64,000 nucleotides of DNA from Limnanthes douglasii subsp. nivea (lineage: Eukaryota > Streptophyta > Magnoliopsida > Brassicales > Limnanthaceae): NCBI GenBank assembly GCA_036936605.1, contig JAUPFV010000002.1:196935273-196999272 (forward strand), given 5' to 3'. Below the pieces are notes generated by a model. It was not told the origin of the DNA. It made no database searches and saw only the letters and a program-made list of their open reading frames with translations. Positions 12,250 to 23,599 of this stretch are shown here, in pieces; the first letter of the stretch is position 1; every line of letters begins with the position of its first letter. The translations under genes and the position numbers were made by a program.

Positions 12250-12619
12250 TTGAGCTATTCTTCAAAACCTCCCAATAGCATAAAGCTATGAATTTAGTAT
12301 AAAGTAAAGTGGTAAAACCAAAGCTCATAAATTTTATGTTTGACCACTAAGTAAGGAATAAAAGAAAAGTCAAAACATATTACCATCTTAATTAATGTAT
12401 TTTTTATTATCGATAACTACTGATTAGTAGAAGTTCAAACGGTAGTTTTATTAAGCGAGGTACTCTACTAAATATAATTTAAATCATATACTCATGCACA
12501 ATTTAATCATGGATTATAGTTAGGAGATACATCATGCATAGGTAGTCCATCACATAAATGGTGCAGCCCATTACATTGCCCGGCTCTTATCTTCTTCCTT
12601 TCCCTCTCTGTCACTCTTG
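12250..12619 (+). promoter_or_regulatory. Upstream region of the rhodanese-like gene
   Basis: This 370-bp stretch is AT-rich and ends in a pyrimidine-rich leader (CTTCTTCCTTTCCCTCTCTG) just before the start codon, as is common in plant 5' leaders. I could not single out a convincing TATA box. Confidence 0.35.
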
Positions 12620-14403
12620 ATGATCACAAAAATGGTGTCTCTCTCCATGTTTCTCTCTCCATCTGCTCCACCACCCCAAAGTCTCCCGAAAAACCACAAA
12701 TCTATTTCTTACAAAACACTCATTGCTTCAACTAAATTACTTTCTCTTCCTTCCATCACCAAAGACTTACATTTTTCTCCAAACCTAAAGCTCCCTTCTC
12801 CTCCTTCTTCTTCCTCTTCTTCTTCTTCTTCTTCCCTGCAAACCCTGATACTAACTAATCTATTGGCTTCCCTTCCATGCCATGCTACTGAAACTGCAAT
12901 TTCTTCTGTAGAAGGTGGAAAAATCGACATCGAATCTATTTTGGTATCAATTGATGATTTTTTCAATAGATACCCATTTTTTGTTGCTGGGTGTACTTTC
13001 ATTTGGCTGATTGTTATACCTGTAGCAGAGTTTTATCTGAGTAAATTCAAACCCATTTATGCCATTGATGCATTTCGAAAGCTTAAAGGTGACCCGAATG
13101 CCCAGCTTTTGGATATTAGAGATGAGAAGACATTAGTGACTTTAAGGTCACCGAATCTAAAGCTTTTGCGTAAGACTACGGTTCAGGTTCAGTTCAAGGA
13201 AGGAGATGACGATGATGGTTTTGTGAGGAAGGTGAAGGAGAGGTTTCCAGACCCTGAAAACACAGTACTCTGTGTTTTAGACAAGTGAGCCTTGTAGATT
13301 TATAATCTTTCTTATAGCTCGCTCAAATACATTTCTATGGATATCTATACTATAGTAAGATAGGAGGATATATAGTCAAGTAAATAGGATTGGATTAGAT
13401 AGGTTAGAATTAGATCAAAGACAATTATTTAGGATAGAATGAATAGGCTTGAATTGTCATGATTAGGGTTGTATTCAAGTTTGAAATTTTTATTTATTTA
13501 GGTTGGCCTCCTCCATGGGTTAAAAAAAATGATGTAACCAGAACGTTCATGTTGATGCAACCATTTCTTAGTGGCAATTTCGTTGCAGTAGCTTATATAT
13601 ATGCTCTAGGGTTTCTGAGACTTGTTAATCATTTGTTGTTGTGGTGGTGTAAGGTAGTTTTGATGGTAATTCAATGAAAGTGGCTGAGTTATTATGCAAT
13701 AACGGATTTAAGGAGGCCTATGCAATCAAAAATGGTGTCCGAGGCAAAGATGGGTGGTTGGTATGCTCATATTTTTGTCAACTGTGTCATTGTTGTACTT
13801 CTGACACTTAAACGTTACCATAAACATTTACCGTGCCATTTGGCATCACTTTCAATTTGTGGCGTGCAGGCAATTCAGGAAAAGCTCTTGCCGCCTTCTT
13901 TACATATCCTGCCTAGGAAGAAGGATAAAATTTCAAAGCAAGTAGGGGTTAATGGTGGACTTACTCATCAACCCGAAGTCCAAAATGAGGGTTCGATTCC
14001 GATTACGATGGAAAGCCAAAAGCTGGACACTGAACATGTAGACTCCAGCCAAAGGATTGATGATGAAAACGTGAACGACGACAACAAATCCCTGATAAGT
14101 GATACTAGACCTTTGTCACCTTACCCAAATGTACAATCTCTCTCTTTTCTCTCTCCTCATATTCTAAGGTTTAAGGTAAAATGATATGATTTAAAGACAA
14201 TGTGTTCAACCCAATTTGCTAAGATAGACTGATAAGTAATACTGATCTTTTTATATGTTGCTATGTTTATAAACTATGCACTAGGCACTGTTGATAAATA
14301 TGATTTACTTACATGTTTTTGTCTTCCTTTTTGTCATTGTGATACATGATTGCAGTATCCAGATCTGAAGCCACCATCTTCGCCAACTCCATCAAAGCCT
14401 TGA
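12620..14403 (+). CDS. TROL/STR4A-like chloroplast rhodanese-domain protein with FNR-docking tail
   Basis: Four exons join in frame: 12620-13284, 13658-13760, 13870-14130 and 14356-14403 (358 aa). The N-terminus is Ser/Pro-rich with a (S)10 run, as in a plastid transit peptide. One membrane segment follows at about residues 112-134 (FFVAGCTFIWLIVIPVAEFYL). A rhodanese-like domain runs from about 145 to 250 (AQLLDIRDE ... VLCVLDNFDGNS ... GFKEAYAIKNGVRGKDGWL). At the active-site position there is Asp (LDN), not Cys, so no sulfurtransferase activity is expected; TROL is known to have the same change. The C-terminus, RPLSPYPN then KPPSSPTPSKP, matches the motif by which TROL and Tic62 bind ferredoxin-NADP reductase. 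Its role is inferred: anchoring FNR at thylakoids. TROL has a second membrane span after the rhodanese domain; none is visible here, so STR4A is the closer guess. An in-frame Met also exists at 12632. Confidence 0.88.
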
Positions 14404-14835
14404 AATTTGCTTTCAGCTGTCCCCTCATGCCTTGGACAGTTATTAATCTGTATCACGTTTTAGGATCATATGGTGGTCCTGTTCTTTTGACATACCGAAT
14501 TCAGGGAAACACGAAACACTTATTCTTTTTGACACACCGAATTGTTGGACTGTTTTTATCCCTTTTTGTGTGTGTGATAACTGATGTTTGCTTTGTAAGA
14601 AAAGGATGAACCATACAATATCTATTTGACAGTAAAATGTTATAATTTTGGCTACTACTTTAAAAGTAACATCATAGTGCTTGGTTTTCAATTTTCTGAA
14701 TAAATTTTAAATACTAATCTAATTTACACACATCATAAAGCAACTAGCTTTATCTGTTAAAACATACAAGTATCTCTGCAGATCTCTATCTAAGGATCCA
14801 GTGCCAGGCGAAGAGCACAGGTTCATTATTATGCC
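14404..14835. other. Shared 3' region of two convergent genes
   Basis: The 432 bp between the stop codons of the rhodanese-like gene (plus) and the TlyA-like gene (minus) must hold both 3' UTRs and polyadenylation sites. It is AT-rich and no other gene is visible. Confidence 0.6.
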
Positions 14836-17800
14836 TCAATCTTCAGTTTTTGCAGATGTCCGACTAAAGCAAACTAGAAATTCTGTATTACCCTCAGCCC
14901 CCTTTAGAGGGGACTCTATCCAGCCTTTGTTCACGAATCCAAAATTCTCAACGCCTTTTATAATTCTCTCTCGAACCTGGGAAACAAGGCACATCTAGAG
15001 TCAATCGTTTCAACAAATTTTTAAAAATCATGTTCGGTCTTGTAAGCAGTAAAACCTACAGCCAAGCTCTGAATGGTTTTATAGCGAAAATGGAGACCTA
15101 AAGATTAATAAAGTGCAGAGGGACCAAATATTTAGGTCGCAGAAAAGCTCTTCCATTCAGTGTTCAAGACAAAAGAAAAGAAGTAAAACACAAGGACAGA
15201 AGAATAAATTTGTTATATGTGGTAAATAGAGTAGTGAGTCAAAGAGGGATAGATGCAAACCTCCTGATGGACTAGGGGATCTCTCACAATTCCACCACCT
15301 CCTACCTGCAAAGGAAGAGAAATAAAACCTTTAATTTTAAAGGGATACTTGACATTACTGATTTTCCACTCGAATATACTTAGTTTACAGTTTGCAACGG
15401 AAATAGGAAGAGCTTGATAGACACAGTTCTAGTCACAAATGTTCAAGTGGCGATAAGCTCGGAAACTTTATATTCCAGGAGCTCTGAATTAAAATTGGTA
15501 CCGGAAAGTAGTTCTTTGTAGAACTTGTATGAAAGAGAATAGAAACAAAGAAATTTGAATAATCAAGGTGTTCCTTGTGCTTGTATGACAGTGCATGTAC
15601 CTGTGATCTGTGAGCTTCAAATTGAGGTTTGACCAGCGTTACTAGCATTGCATCTTCCTTCATGACATTCACAACAGCTGGCATAACCTGCTTTCAAAAT
15701 CCAGCTCAAGTATAATAGAAAGTACCTAAAGTAATTTAGTTATTCCAAAAGAACACGTAACGGAAGTACGAACGGCAACATTGAAAGATTCTAGAAGAAT
15801 ACTAAGTCATATAAGTAATAAAGTAAAACAGGAAACAACAATTTAACAGCTTACCAGGATAATAGAAATGAACGAGAGATCAAGAGTCACCAAGTCAACT
15901 TTTTGGGGAAGGCTTGTTAGGTATCTTAAATTTGTGCGTTCTATAATATCAACTCGATTATCTGTACGGATTTTCTCTGCTACCTATTTGACATAATCAG
16001 CAACCAAAACAAAAGCCATTGTAATTCCAAGAGGTTAAAAACAATGTACATCAGTAAAAGATGGACCAGCATATTTGAATAACAACGATGATGGTTAGTA
16101 CCTGTCCATAACCCACATCAACTCCATAAACAAATGAAGCTCCATACTGAAGCAAGCAATCAGTAAAACCTCCTGTCGATAACCCTGAATCAAGAACTAC
16201 CTTTCCAGCAACATCAACTCCGAGTTGTTCAATGGCAGCTTCCAACTTATATCCTGCTCTGGATGAGCAAACAATGAATCAATTACACAATTTAAATGTC
16301 TCCATCTGATTCTGAACTTTCATGCACCGACTTTTAAACTAATGGTTTCATGGAATAATCACCTACATACGAATTTTGGAACTTCAGCCTTGATTTCTAC
16401 AATAGCCTGATCAGATACAGGAGTTCCAGCTTTGTTCACGATCTTCCCATTCACGAAAACTTTACCTACACCACAAATCATAAGCGAGAAGTCATCACAA
16501 ACTACTCTGTGAAGGCTGTTGCAGGAGAATTAAAACCTTGCGAGGAAAAGCAACAATAAGGAAACAATTAGGACAGCCCAAGTCCCAAGCAGCCCACAAT
16601 ATCATGTGTATATATTTGGCAAGGAAACTATGTTTTCCTACATAATATTCTCAAATAAGCACAATGTCAGCCATCTAAAACAAATGACTGTCTTTGCCAT
16701 AATTGTGGCTATACAGGGCTGTTTGTTTTCTGCCGAACTTATAAGCTAGAGAGCTAGCTTTGAATAGACATAAAACTAAAATAGAAGAAGTTATAGGTTG
16801 TTGGGTGCATGATAAAAAATAACCGGCAACTTTTAAGGTTAAAGGGGAGACGGCATGAAACGGAAACAAGAACTAAAAGAAAACAAAAACGTCTTCTTAG
16901 TGATTCTATAAGCTCAAAACTAGTCTTTTAGAAAGCTAATTTTCTTTAGCATATATCTTTTTAGTTCTTCTTTTATGTTATAAGCTTTAAAACTAGTTTT
17001 TTGCTAAGTCTAAAAGGGGTAATGAAATCAAGCAACCTCCAGTCTGAAAGGCATAAGAGAGTCATCGCGGAAGTTAGTAACAAGGCTGCTGGCTAAGTTG
17101 TAGTACCTTGTAAGATCCATGATTGTATCAAATTTCGGCTATGTTGCTGATATCTTTCAAGACATACCTCATCGAGTCTCTTTCTCCTAAATTTGTCAAT
17201 TACCAGAGCAATTATTAACGAAAGATACCAAATATTTATCCAGTAAAACACTGAGATATAGACATAGAACTTAAAGATCTCACTTCTTGGGTATCTGAAT
17301 CTTTACTGGCTTCGAAGCAGCATAGCATCTGAAAAGACTACGCCTGTTTGCTTCTACCCATGACACTGATAATACAAAACGTTAATGGTTTTTAATGTTT
17401 TCCACAATACCAAAACAACAATGCAAAAGTATCACTTTCTACATAAATAAAACAAAAGCCAACTACAACCTGGTGAATATATCAAACCTAGTACTCAGAA
17501 ACAAGTCAATCCAATCGATATGTTATGAAAGTGAACGTATATGCTTAAGTGAAGTAAGTGCAAAAATGTAAAAGCGTTATCGAAGACACAATGCCTAAAT
17601 CCTTTTTGCTCAAATTCCCTGAGAAAAACTTCTTAGTAAATGCACATGTACTCAAATTCCATGACCACCACATGTTCGATGAAAGTACTGAATAGAAATC
17701 TTAGAGTTCTAATTCCACTAGATAAACAATAAAACAACTATATAATTTATAACATCATGTGTATAGTGTATGTGTTTATATACGGAAAAGGAAAGTGAAG

Positions 17801-17909
17801 GATGGGGACCTGGGAAAGTAAGAGGATAATTGGGTTTAGATAAGTAAATGGGTCTTGAAAAAGCGTAACAGCGGCGAAGTACAGGAAGCTGAATACCATG
17901 TAGTCCCAT
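14836..17909 (-). CDS. TlyA-type S4-domain/FtsJ-like RNA methyltransferase ('hemolysin' family)
   Basis: Nine exons join in frame on the minus strand: 17909-17810, 17365-17284, 17186-17107, 16465-16363, 16258-16102, 15983-15855, 15687-15601, 15305-15261 and 14976-14836 (307 aa). After a likely organelle-targeting N-terminus there is an S4 RNA-binding domain ([12 protein letters not shown] ... [17 protein letters not shown], about residues 60-115). An FtsJ-like Rossmann methyltransferase follows, with the SAM-binding loop [18 protein letters not shown], then [11 protein letters not shown] and [15 protein letters not shown], and ending [15 protein letters not shown] and [13 protein letters not shown]. 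Bacterial TlyA 2'-O-methylates rRNA riboses and has the same domain order and length (about 270 aa). The plant target is unknown; organelle rRNA is an inference. All junctions are GT-AG and preserve frame, so the gene looks intact. It converges with the rhodanese-like gene and diverges from the hydrolase-like gene. Confidence 0.88.
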
Positions 17910-18135
17910 TCTTGTCTCTCTTCTTTGGGTTCTGTAAGATTCTTACAGTAAGAAGATCAGAAAACGACTATGAAGTTAAAGTCTTTAGAAATTATATGGG
18001 CCCGAATGGATCCATTAAGGAACTCGAATATATTGTTTAGTTTTAGAGCCATAAAATGCCTATCCTTTCTCTCTCTACAACAAAACCGTTAACTGTCTCT
18101 GTGTTTCTTACTTACCTCTTCTTTCTCTTACAACA
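17910..18135. promoter_or_regulatory. Short divergent (bidirectional) promoter region
   Basis: Only 226 bp separate the start codons of the TlyA-like gene (minus) and the hydrolase-like gene (plus). Both core promoters and 5' leaders must fit here. A pyrimidine patch (TATCCTTTCTCTCTCTAC, and TCTTCTTTCTCTTAC) precedes the plus-strand ATG, and TATATTG lies at about 18029-18035. Coordinated expression of the two genes is an inference. Confidence 0.5.
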
Positions 18136-20993
18136 ATGGCGGTCCAATCAATAACCCCTAGTTTCTACTCCATCTCCTTTCCATCACTCTCTTGCGGACG
18201 ATCACGATCCTCAATTTCAACTTGTGGCAGAAAGTCTCTCAAACTTACTTGCAAATCCAACGGCAAAGAGGTATATATACAAGACTTGTCCGGAGGAAAC
18301 TAGAGTCTTGCATGTTTTGTTATTTGAAACACAAATTAACCGTTGTGTCTTATTTATGAAGTAAGAAGCTGTAATAAACGTAAATGTTTACTAAAAATTA
18401 GTGTACTAAAATTTATGATAAGCTTTGTTTAATTGAATTTGGCATTTGATTTCGTTAGGATTTTCTGTATGTTGAAGAATCAGCTGGAGATGGCTTTTCT
18501 TTCAGTGGAGGTTTGTATATTTATCACAATACAGATTTCAAAATTGATTTTGGCTTAAAATCTGAAAAATTCGATGATTTGGTTGCTTTTATCAGGGAAA
18601 TATTCAGCTGAGCCAAGTCCATCAGATGAATGGTTCAAGCAAGGCAAGATGGTAATTTCTTGCCATTTTTCGGTTCATACTACTATTTTGTTGAAAAAAT
18701 CACATAATTTTTTTTTTGCATCTAATGATTGTTTTTTTTATAGGTAAAAGCTCATGTTGTTGGTGCTTCTACGAAAAAGGCGAAAGATCCGATATTCGGA
18801 CTTCCGATGGGTGCTGGTTCGCAGGCTTCAACGGATCTTTTCAGGTAAAAAGTTCCAGTAGATGCATTTTTCTTTTCAAAAACGTTATTGTCAATAATAT
18901 AGGTAACCTTTGGTTATTGTATGCAATATTATTGAAGTATGACTACTTGCAGGGTTTATGAATTGAAACACGCTCTATCTCTCTATGTGTATGATTTTTT
19001 TGCAATAGATGGTTTTGCATCGAAAGTGGGAGTGTTGATAGTCCTCCGGTTATATTGATACACGGTCTTCCGTCACAGGTTAGTACCACCAAATCTTAAA
19101 CTCGTCAGATTCCGAAACACAAAACATGACTAACTTCAGTTTGCTGGTAGGCTTATTCTTATCGCAAAGTACTTCCTGTTCTTTCCAAGAACTATCATGC
19201 CATTGCTTTCGACTGGCTAGGTAACGTCCATGACTCTAAAGAGTATAACTTGACAAGTCATTTTTCAGTCCGTACACTTTCAAATTCGTTTATAAAGAGG
19301 GGTAGGTGTGAAGAATTGGATGTCAAGTAAACTTAGATGTTGTTTCTTAGTACTAAGCTTCTCGGTACAAGATTATTGGCAAAAAAACTTATCTTCGACT
19401 CTGCGTGTCCAACAAAATTGTAATTCCTTATAGTGTTAATCTAATTGAATTTCTTAAATTTATTTCCCTATTATGTTTTTTCTATTCCAGGCTTTGGTTT
19501 TTCTGATAAGCCTCAAGCCAAAAATGGATTTGATTACACCTTGACTGGTAATTGCTTCATAATACTCACATCAGTGGAAAGAAAAGGAAATTCCTTTAGT
19601 CGTTATTATTTGGATTTGCAGATTATGAGTCATCTTTGGAGTCCTTGATTAACGAAGTTTCGACGACTAAAGTCGCACTTGTTGTTCAGGTTAATTTTAT
19701 TCAGACCGATGTTGACATAAAGAGTTAATTATGTGAACTGCAATCATTTTAAAACTTACTTATAACTTACAGGGCTATTTTTCCCCAGCAGTGGTTAAAT
19801 ATGCAAGCAAACATCAGGACAAGATTAGCGACCTGATACTCTTGAATCCTCCTGTATGATTTTCTTTGAAATTTACATAGGTTTACAAAGACCTTCATAG
19901 AGGTCATACTTAGCATATGTTTTTCTCTTGCTTGCTCTAGCTAACAACAAAACACGCAAATCTTCCGTCAACCTTGTCTGTATTCACTAACTTTTTGCTG
20001 GGTGAAATTTTTTCTCAGGTTCTCTACTTTCTTTTCTTTTGATTTGATATCTCTAATTGAATATTTCAGTCTGGTTCATGTCAAACATTTGTATTTGCTC
20101 ATAACCAGGATCCTTTGAGGGCTAGCGACAAACCATTGACAAGTAGTGGTCCTTATAAGTTGAAGGAAGATGATGCAATGGTTTATCGAAGCCCTTACCT
20201 CACATCAGGTTCTGCAGGGTTTGCATTGACCGCAATTAGCAAAGACATGAAGAAGGAGCTCAAGGTAAATCAATTGCTGTTCACACACATGATGGATTGT
20301 CCTAACAATTTTAGGCTTGCTTAGTCTTATGTTTACACCAGATAGAAAATTTGGACTATATAGTGACAGGACTAATTAGTCCTTAGCATCACCAAAAGCA
20401 GGATCGGACTAAAAATAGTTCAATCTAATCTAATCCAGTCATAATCATATGTATCAAGCAAGCTCTACATTGATTCAACTGTGCGTATGCTTTGTTTAGG
20501 CTCATCTTTAGTGGTTAAGGGTTTTTTCTTTCTTATCTACTGAAAACGGATCGAAAACACGTATTCGTAAAAATAATTGCATAAGGAAGGTAACAAAATA
20601 AAGAACTGTATCATGTGACAAATCACTACGTAGACCTTATTGTTTAGAATTTTCTGGATGTTTGGCATATTAGAATTATGTGGAAGAAATGAAGACAACA
20701 CTGATGGATAGCAACTGGAAAGTTCGGACCACAATCTGCTGGGGGCAACGTGATCGTTGGCTGAGCTATGATGGGGTTGAAGATTTCTGCAAGAAATCAA
20801 ACCACAAACTGATTCAACTTCCTATGGTACCCTATTTCGTGAACTACAACATTTATTCTTCAATAGTAGTTTTGTTACTTGAGTTCATAATGTTTTGTCG
20901 CTCTTGCAGGCAGGGCATCACGTGCAAGAGGATAGTGGCGAAGAACTTGGAGTTACCATTTCGAGAATTCTGAGCAGAAAGGTTAATGTTTAA
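18136..20993 (+). CDS. Plastid alpha/beta-hydrolase-fold protein lacking the nucleophile Ser
   Basis: Thirteen exons join in frame: 18136-18270, 18459-18510, 18596-18651, 18744-18844, 19009-19078, 19151-19220, 19491-19547, 19622-19689, 19773-19853, 19941-20018, 20109-20264, 20674-20826 and 20910-20993 (386 aa). The Ser/Arg-rich start (MAVQSITPSFYSISFPSLSC) looks like a chloroplast transit peptide. The hydrolase core follows: VILIHGLPSQ (oxyanion HG near residue 133), AIAFDWLGFGFSDKP, KVALVVQGYFSPAVVKYA, LILLNPPL, then WGQRDRWLS (acid, about D335) and AGHHVQED (His, about H362). At the nucleophile elbow the usual G-x-S-x-G is replaced by VQGYFS, which puts Gly about where Ser should be. It resembles the Arabidopsis At1g52510-type family as I recall it, which shares this elbow. 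The substrate is unknown, and catalysis may be absent or use another residue. Confidence 0.87.
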
Positions 20994-21747
20994 TGATACT
21001 TTATAATTTATATGAATATAATATTTTCGTTATTCCTCTTAAGAGACTGAGACAGAGACGGCTTCATTTTGTGTCTGTTTATGCTTTATACAATAACTAA
21101 AGTTGCTATCTAGCAAGTCCTATTCTGCTGGTGCTTTATTTTTTCATACGAGCATATTGGCTCAGCATATGACCTAGGAGGTAATTTTCGAATCGGTATG
21201 GCTAACATTACTGGCTGGCTTAATATGCTAAAGATTGCTTGTTATCTAAGTCACTCAGCATAATACCATTTACTTCTTGGGTTCTATCTCGCTCACCATT
21301 CGTGATAAAACCCAAGAAGGAAAATTTAGTTTTCTATACATAAAAGAAAACATAAAAAATATATAAGACTAATTAATCAACCATAAACAAGCTATTAGTA
21401 TTACATATAAAAAGTAAGAGAGTATAAAAGACTAATAACTTTCGTAAACTTCAAACAAACTAAACAACGTTTAAAAGAGCTTGAACTAGGTAAAGCTAAA
21501 GCATCGCCAAAACCAGCGATGTCACGCCATAAGGCCATTGCAATCCCCTAATCGAACTTAATATTCTCGCAGAGCGAACAAAAACTTCCTCATAGTAACT
21601 TGAAGAGCGAACGACAACGACGACAAAGAGCGAACGATAACCGTCTTACAATTTACATGGCTTCATCAAATGTTTATACTATCTTTTCTTTCAGATATAT
21701 GGGTAACCTCTACCTAATTTTAGGTATACATTATTGAGCAACAATAT
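20994..21747. other. Intergenic: 3' UTR, then unrecognised AT-rich sequence
   Basis: The first ~130 bp is probably the 3' UTR of the hydrolase-like gene. The remainder, including GAGCGAACGACAACGACGACAAAGAGCGAACG-type repeats near 21540-21640, shows no reading frame or RNA gene I can support. Confidence 0.45.
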
Positions 21748-21886
21748 TGTTAGGGTGGCGATCAAAGTTTCACATCCCACATCGATACACATGAGAATCA
21801 AAGGAATATAAGTAAGAACATATCTCCATTAGTATACTAACGGGGTATATTGGAAGTGAACCATAAACAAACTCATATCTCCAACA
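21748..21886 (+). repeat. 5' LTR of the TRIM
   Basis: This is TGTTAGGG...CAACA, 139 bp, directly followed by the primer-binding site. It contains AACATATCTCCATTAGTATAC, which also occurs inverted in the internal region near 21953-22008. Confidence 0.75.
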
Positions 21887-22267
21887 ACTCGTATCAGAGC
21901 CATATTCCCAACAAATGGTATATAAACCGAAGGCACACACGACATTACTTTTGGTCCACTTCTAAAAAGCCACATACTAGTTGAGATATGTTCTTACTTA
22001 TATATCTCATATTCCCAACAACCATGCTTAAGGTGAATGGTTTGCTCTATAGAACCTAGTGTGGAGTGCATGTGGCGCTAAAGAACAAGCTATGTGATCA
22101 ATGGTAAGACCTAGTTCGGAGTGCATGAAGTGACACTAAGGAACAAGTACGGTGGTCGAGCGAGCAGATAAAAGTTCCAGAGGTTAGGTAACCTAACCTG
22201 ATTAGAGTGGGCGAATAGAAGTCAATTGTGAGAAGGCTATAGTGGTACTTTGTTCAAGATGAGGATT

Positions 22268-22415
22268 TGTTAGGGTACTACCAAAATCTTATATCTCACA
22301 TCGGTTAGACATAGGAAGTATCAAATGTATATAAGTAAGATTATATCTCCACTAATATGAGGTATTTTGAAAGTGGACCAAAAACAAACATGTGAGGGTC
22401 TTCACAATTTATAAA
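22268..22415 (+). repeat. 3' LTR of the TRIM (diverged)
   Basis: This aligns with 21748-21886 over its first ~120 bp with many substitutions. It is preceded by the purine-rich GATGAGGATT. The end coordinate is an estimate. Confidence 0.6.
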
Positions 22416-23365
22416 AGCACCCACAAGCTTACATTTACAAAATAAAAAAAAACTTGAGGTACTCTGGCATAAAGACACTTGGCATTGAATTATAATTAAT
22501 AGGATAAAATTTTCTCGAACCATATTCTCAGTTTCTGCTCACTGTTTTTCGATGTTGATTTGGCCAGTTCTATTGACTTGCAACAAGAATCACAAAATTA
22601 TAATTTAGAGGATAAAATTTTGTAACCAATTTAGAGAATATTCATTGTAACCAAGAGCAAAGTAGCTATCAAGAATATATATCGTACAAACTTTCATTGA
22701 AGCAATAAACAAATTTTTACAGAAATTTTCTTCTTCTACATTCTTCATTCTCCATTCTTTATTCTTCATTTTTGTTTCTTTCTATAAGCTTAGGAGGTGG
22801 AGTGAACAACTTGACGAATCACTCATCAAACCGCAAAAAATATAAACCTCTTTGTGATTTTCCTATTGAATAAATGAATGATAAAACAAAGAACACTTAC
22901 AAGTTTGTTTTTAGTTCTCCATTATCCAATTTCTTCGGGTAGCTTTGATCCTCGAGATAGTGGTTGGTTTCATTGTTTTGGTTTTGACGAAAGAAATACC
23001 GAAATGTACGCCTATTATATGTAGGCTTCACAACTTGAATCCCAAAATTGTAAAGCCCAACATGTTTCACTATCTCGCAATTGGGGATCACAACCCAGTA
23101 AATTGATAAATCAATTTACACCATGATTTATTAGTTTAGGTTTACGTGTTGATATATGGGTCTTCTTCTTCACAGTGTCCAAATTCAACCCGACTACCAC
23201 ACTTGGACCCATACATATTTTTTCATCCATATGTCAAATTCATTCAATTACATAACTTAATTAACTCGATTACTTTTATTATTGGACTACCTTAAGACAA
23301 TAACCAAATATATAAATTTAGCATGTCGGTCCAAATTATTTTCGGTCCATAAAGATATTCCAACA
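22416..23365 (-). repeat. Probable 3' LTR/flank of a minus-strand copia element
   Basis: Read on the minus strand, TGTTGGAATATC begins at 23365 immediately after the purine tract AAAAGTGGGAGAT, which is the layout of a polypurine tract and LTR start. The copia pol remnant lies upstream on the same strand, as expected. I could not fix the other end of the LTR, because no second copy is in the window. No gene is seen in this stretch. Confidence 0.5.
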
Positions 23366-23599
23366 ATCTCCCACTTTTGACCACAAAATGTTAGTTAAGA
23401 ATATATATTCAAATCTAATGAGATTCATGAATTTATTGTCAATAGGTGAACAGTACAACCCCGTACATGACTGATATATATCAATAAAAATAATCAAACA
23501 TATATGTACAAAATATTGCATAATATAACATCCGATCTTATTATAAACTCTCTTATTGAAACTAATAGTCCTCTAAATCAACTACACTCATATTGATGG

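Larger units (their letters stand above)
21748..22415 (+). mobile_element. TRIM (miniature LTR retrotransposon)
   Basis: An LTR-like repeat at 21748-21886 (TGTTAGGGTGG ... CTCCAACA) is followed at once by GTATCAGAGCC, which is the core of the initiator-Met tRNA primer-binding site. A diverged second copy starts TGTTAGGGTACTACC at 22268 and keeps ATATAAGTAAGATTATATC, GGTATTTTGAAAGTGGACC and AAACAAAC. The internal region is under 400 bp and has no reading frame. Short LTRs, a tRNA-Met site and no coding sequence define a TRIM. The right end is approximate because the second LTR has diverged after about 22390. Confidence 0.75.

Noticed and set aside
12709..13002. 97-codon minus-strand frame with a poly-Glu run
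   Set aside because: It is antisense of the poly-Ser tract in the rhodanese-like transit peptide.
14801..14998. 65-codon plus-strand frame after the rhodanese-like gene
   Set aside because: It is antisense to the last exon of the TlyA-like gene ([13 protein letters not shown] on the minus strand).
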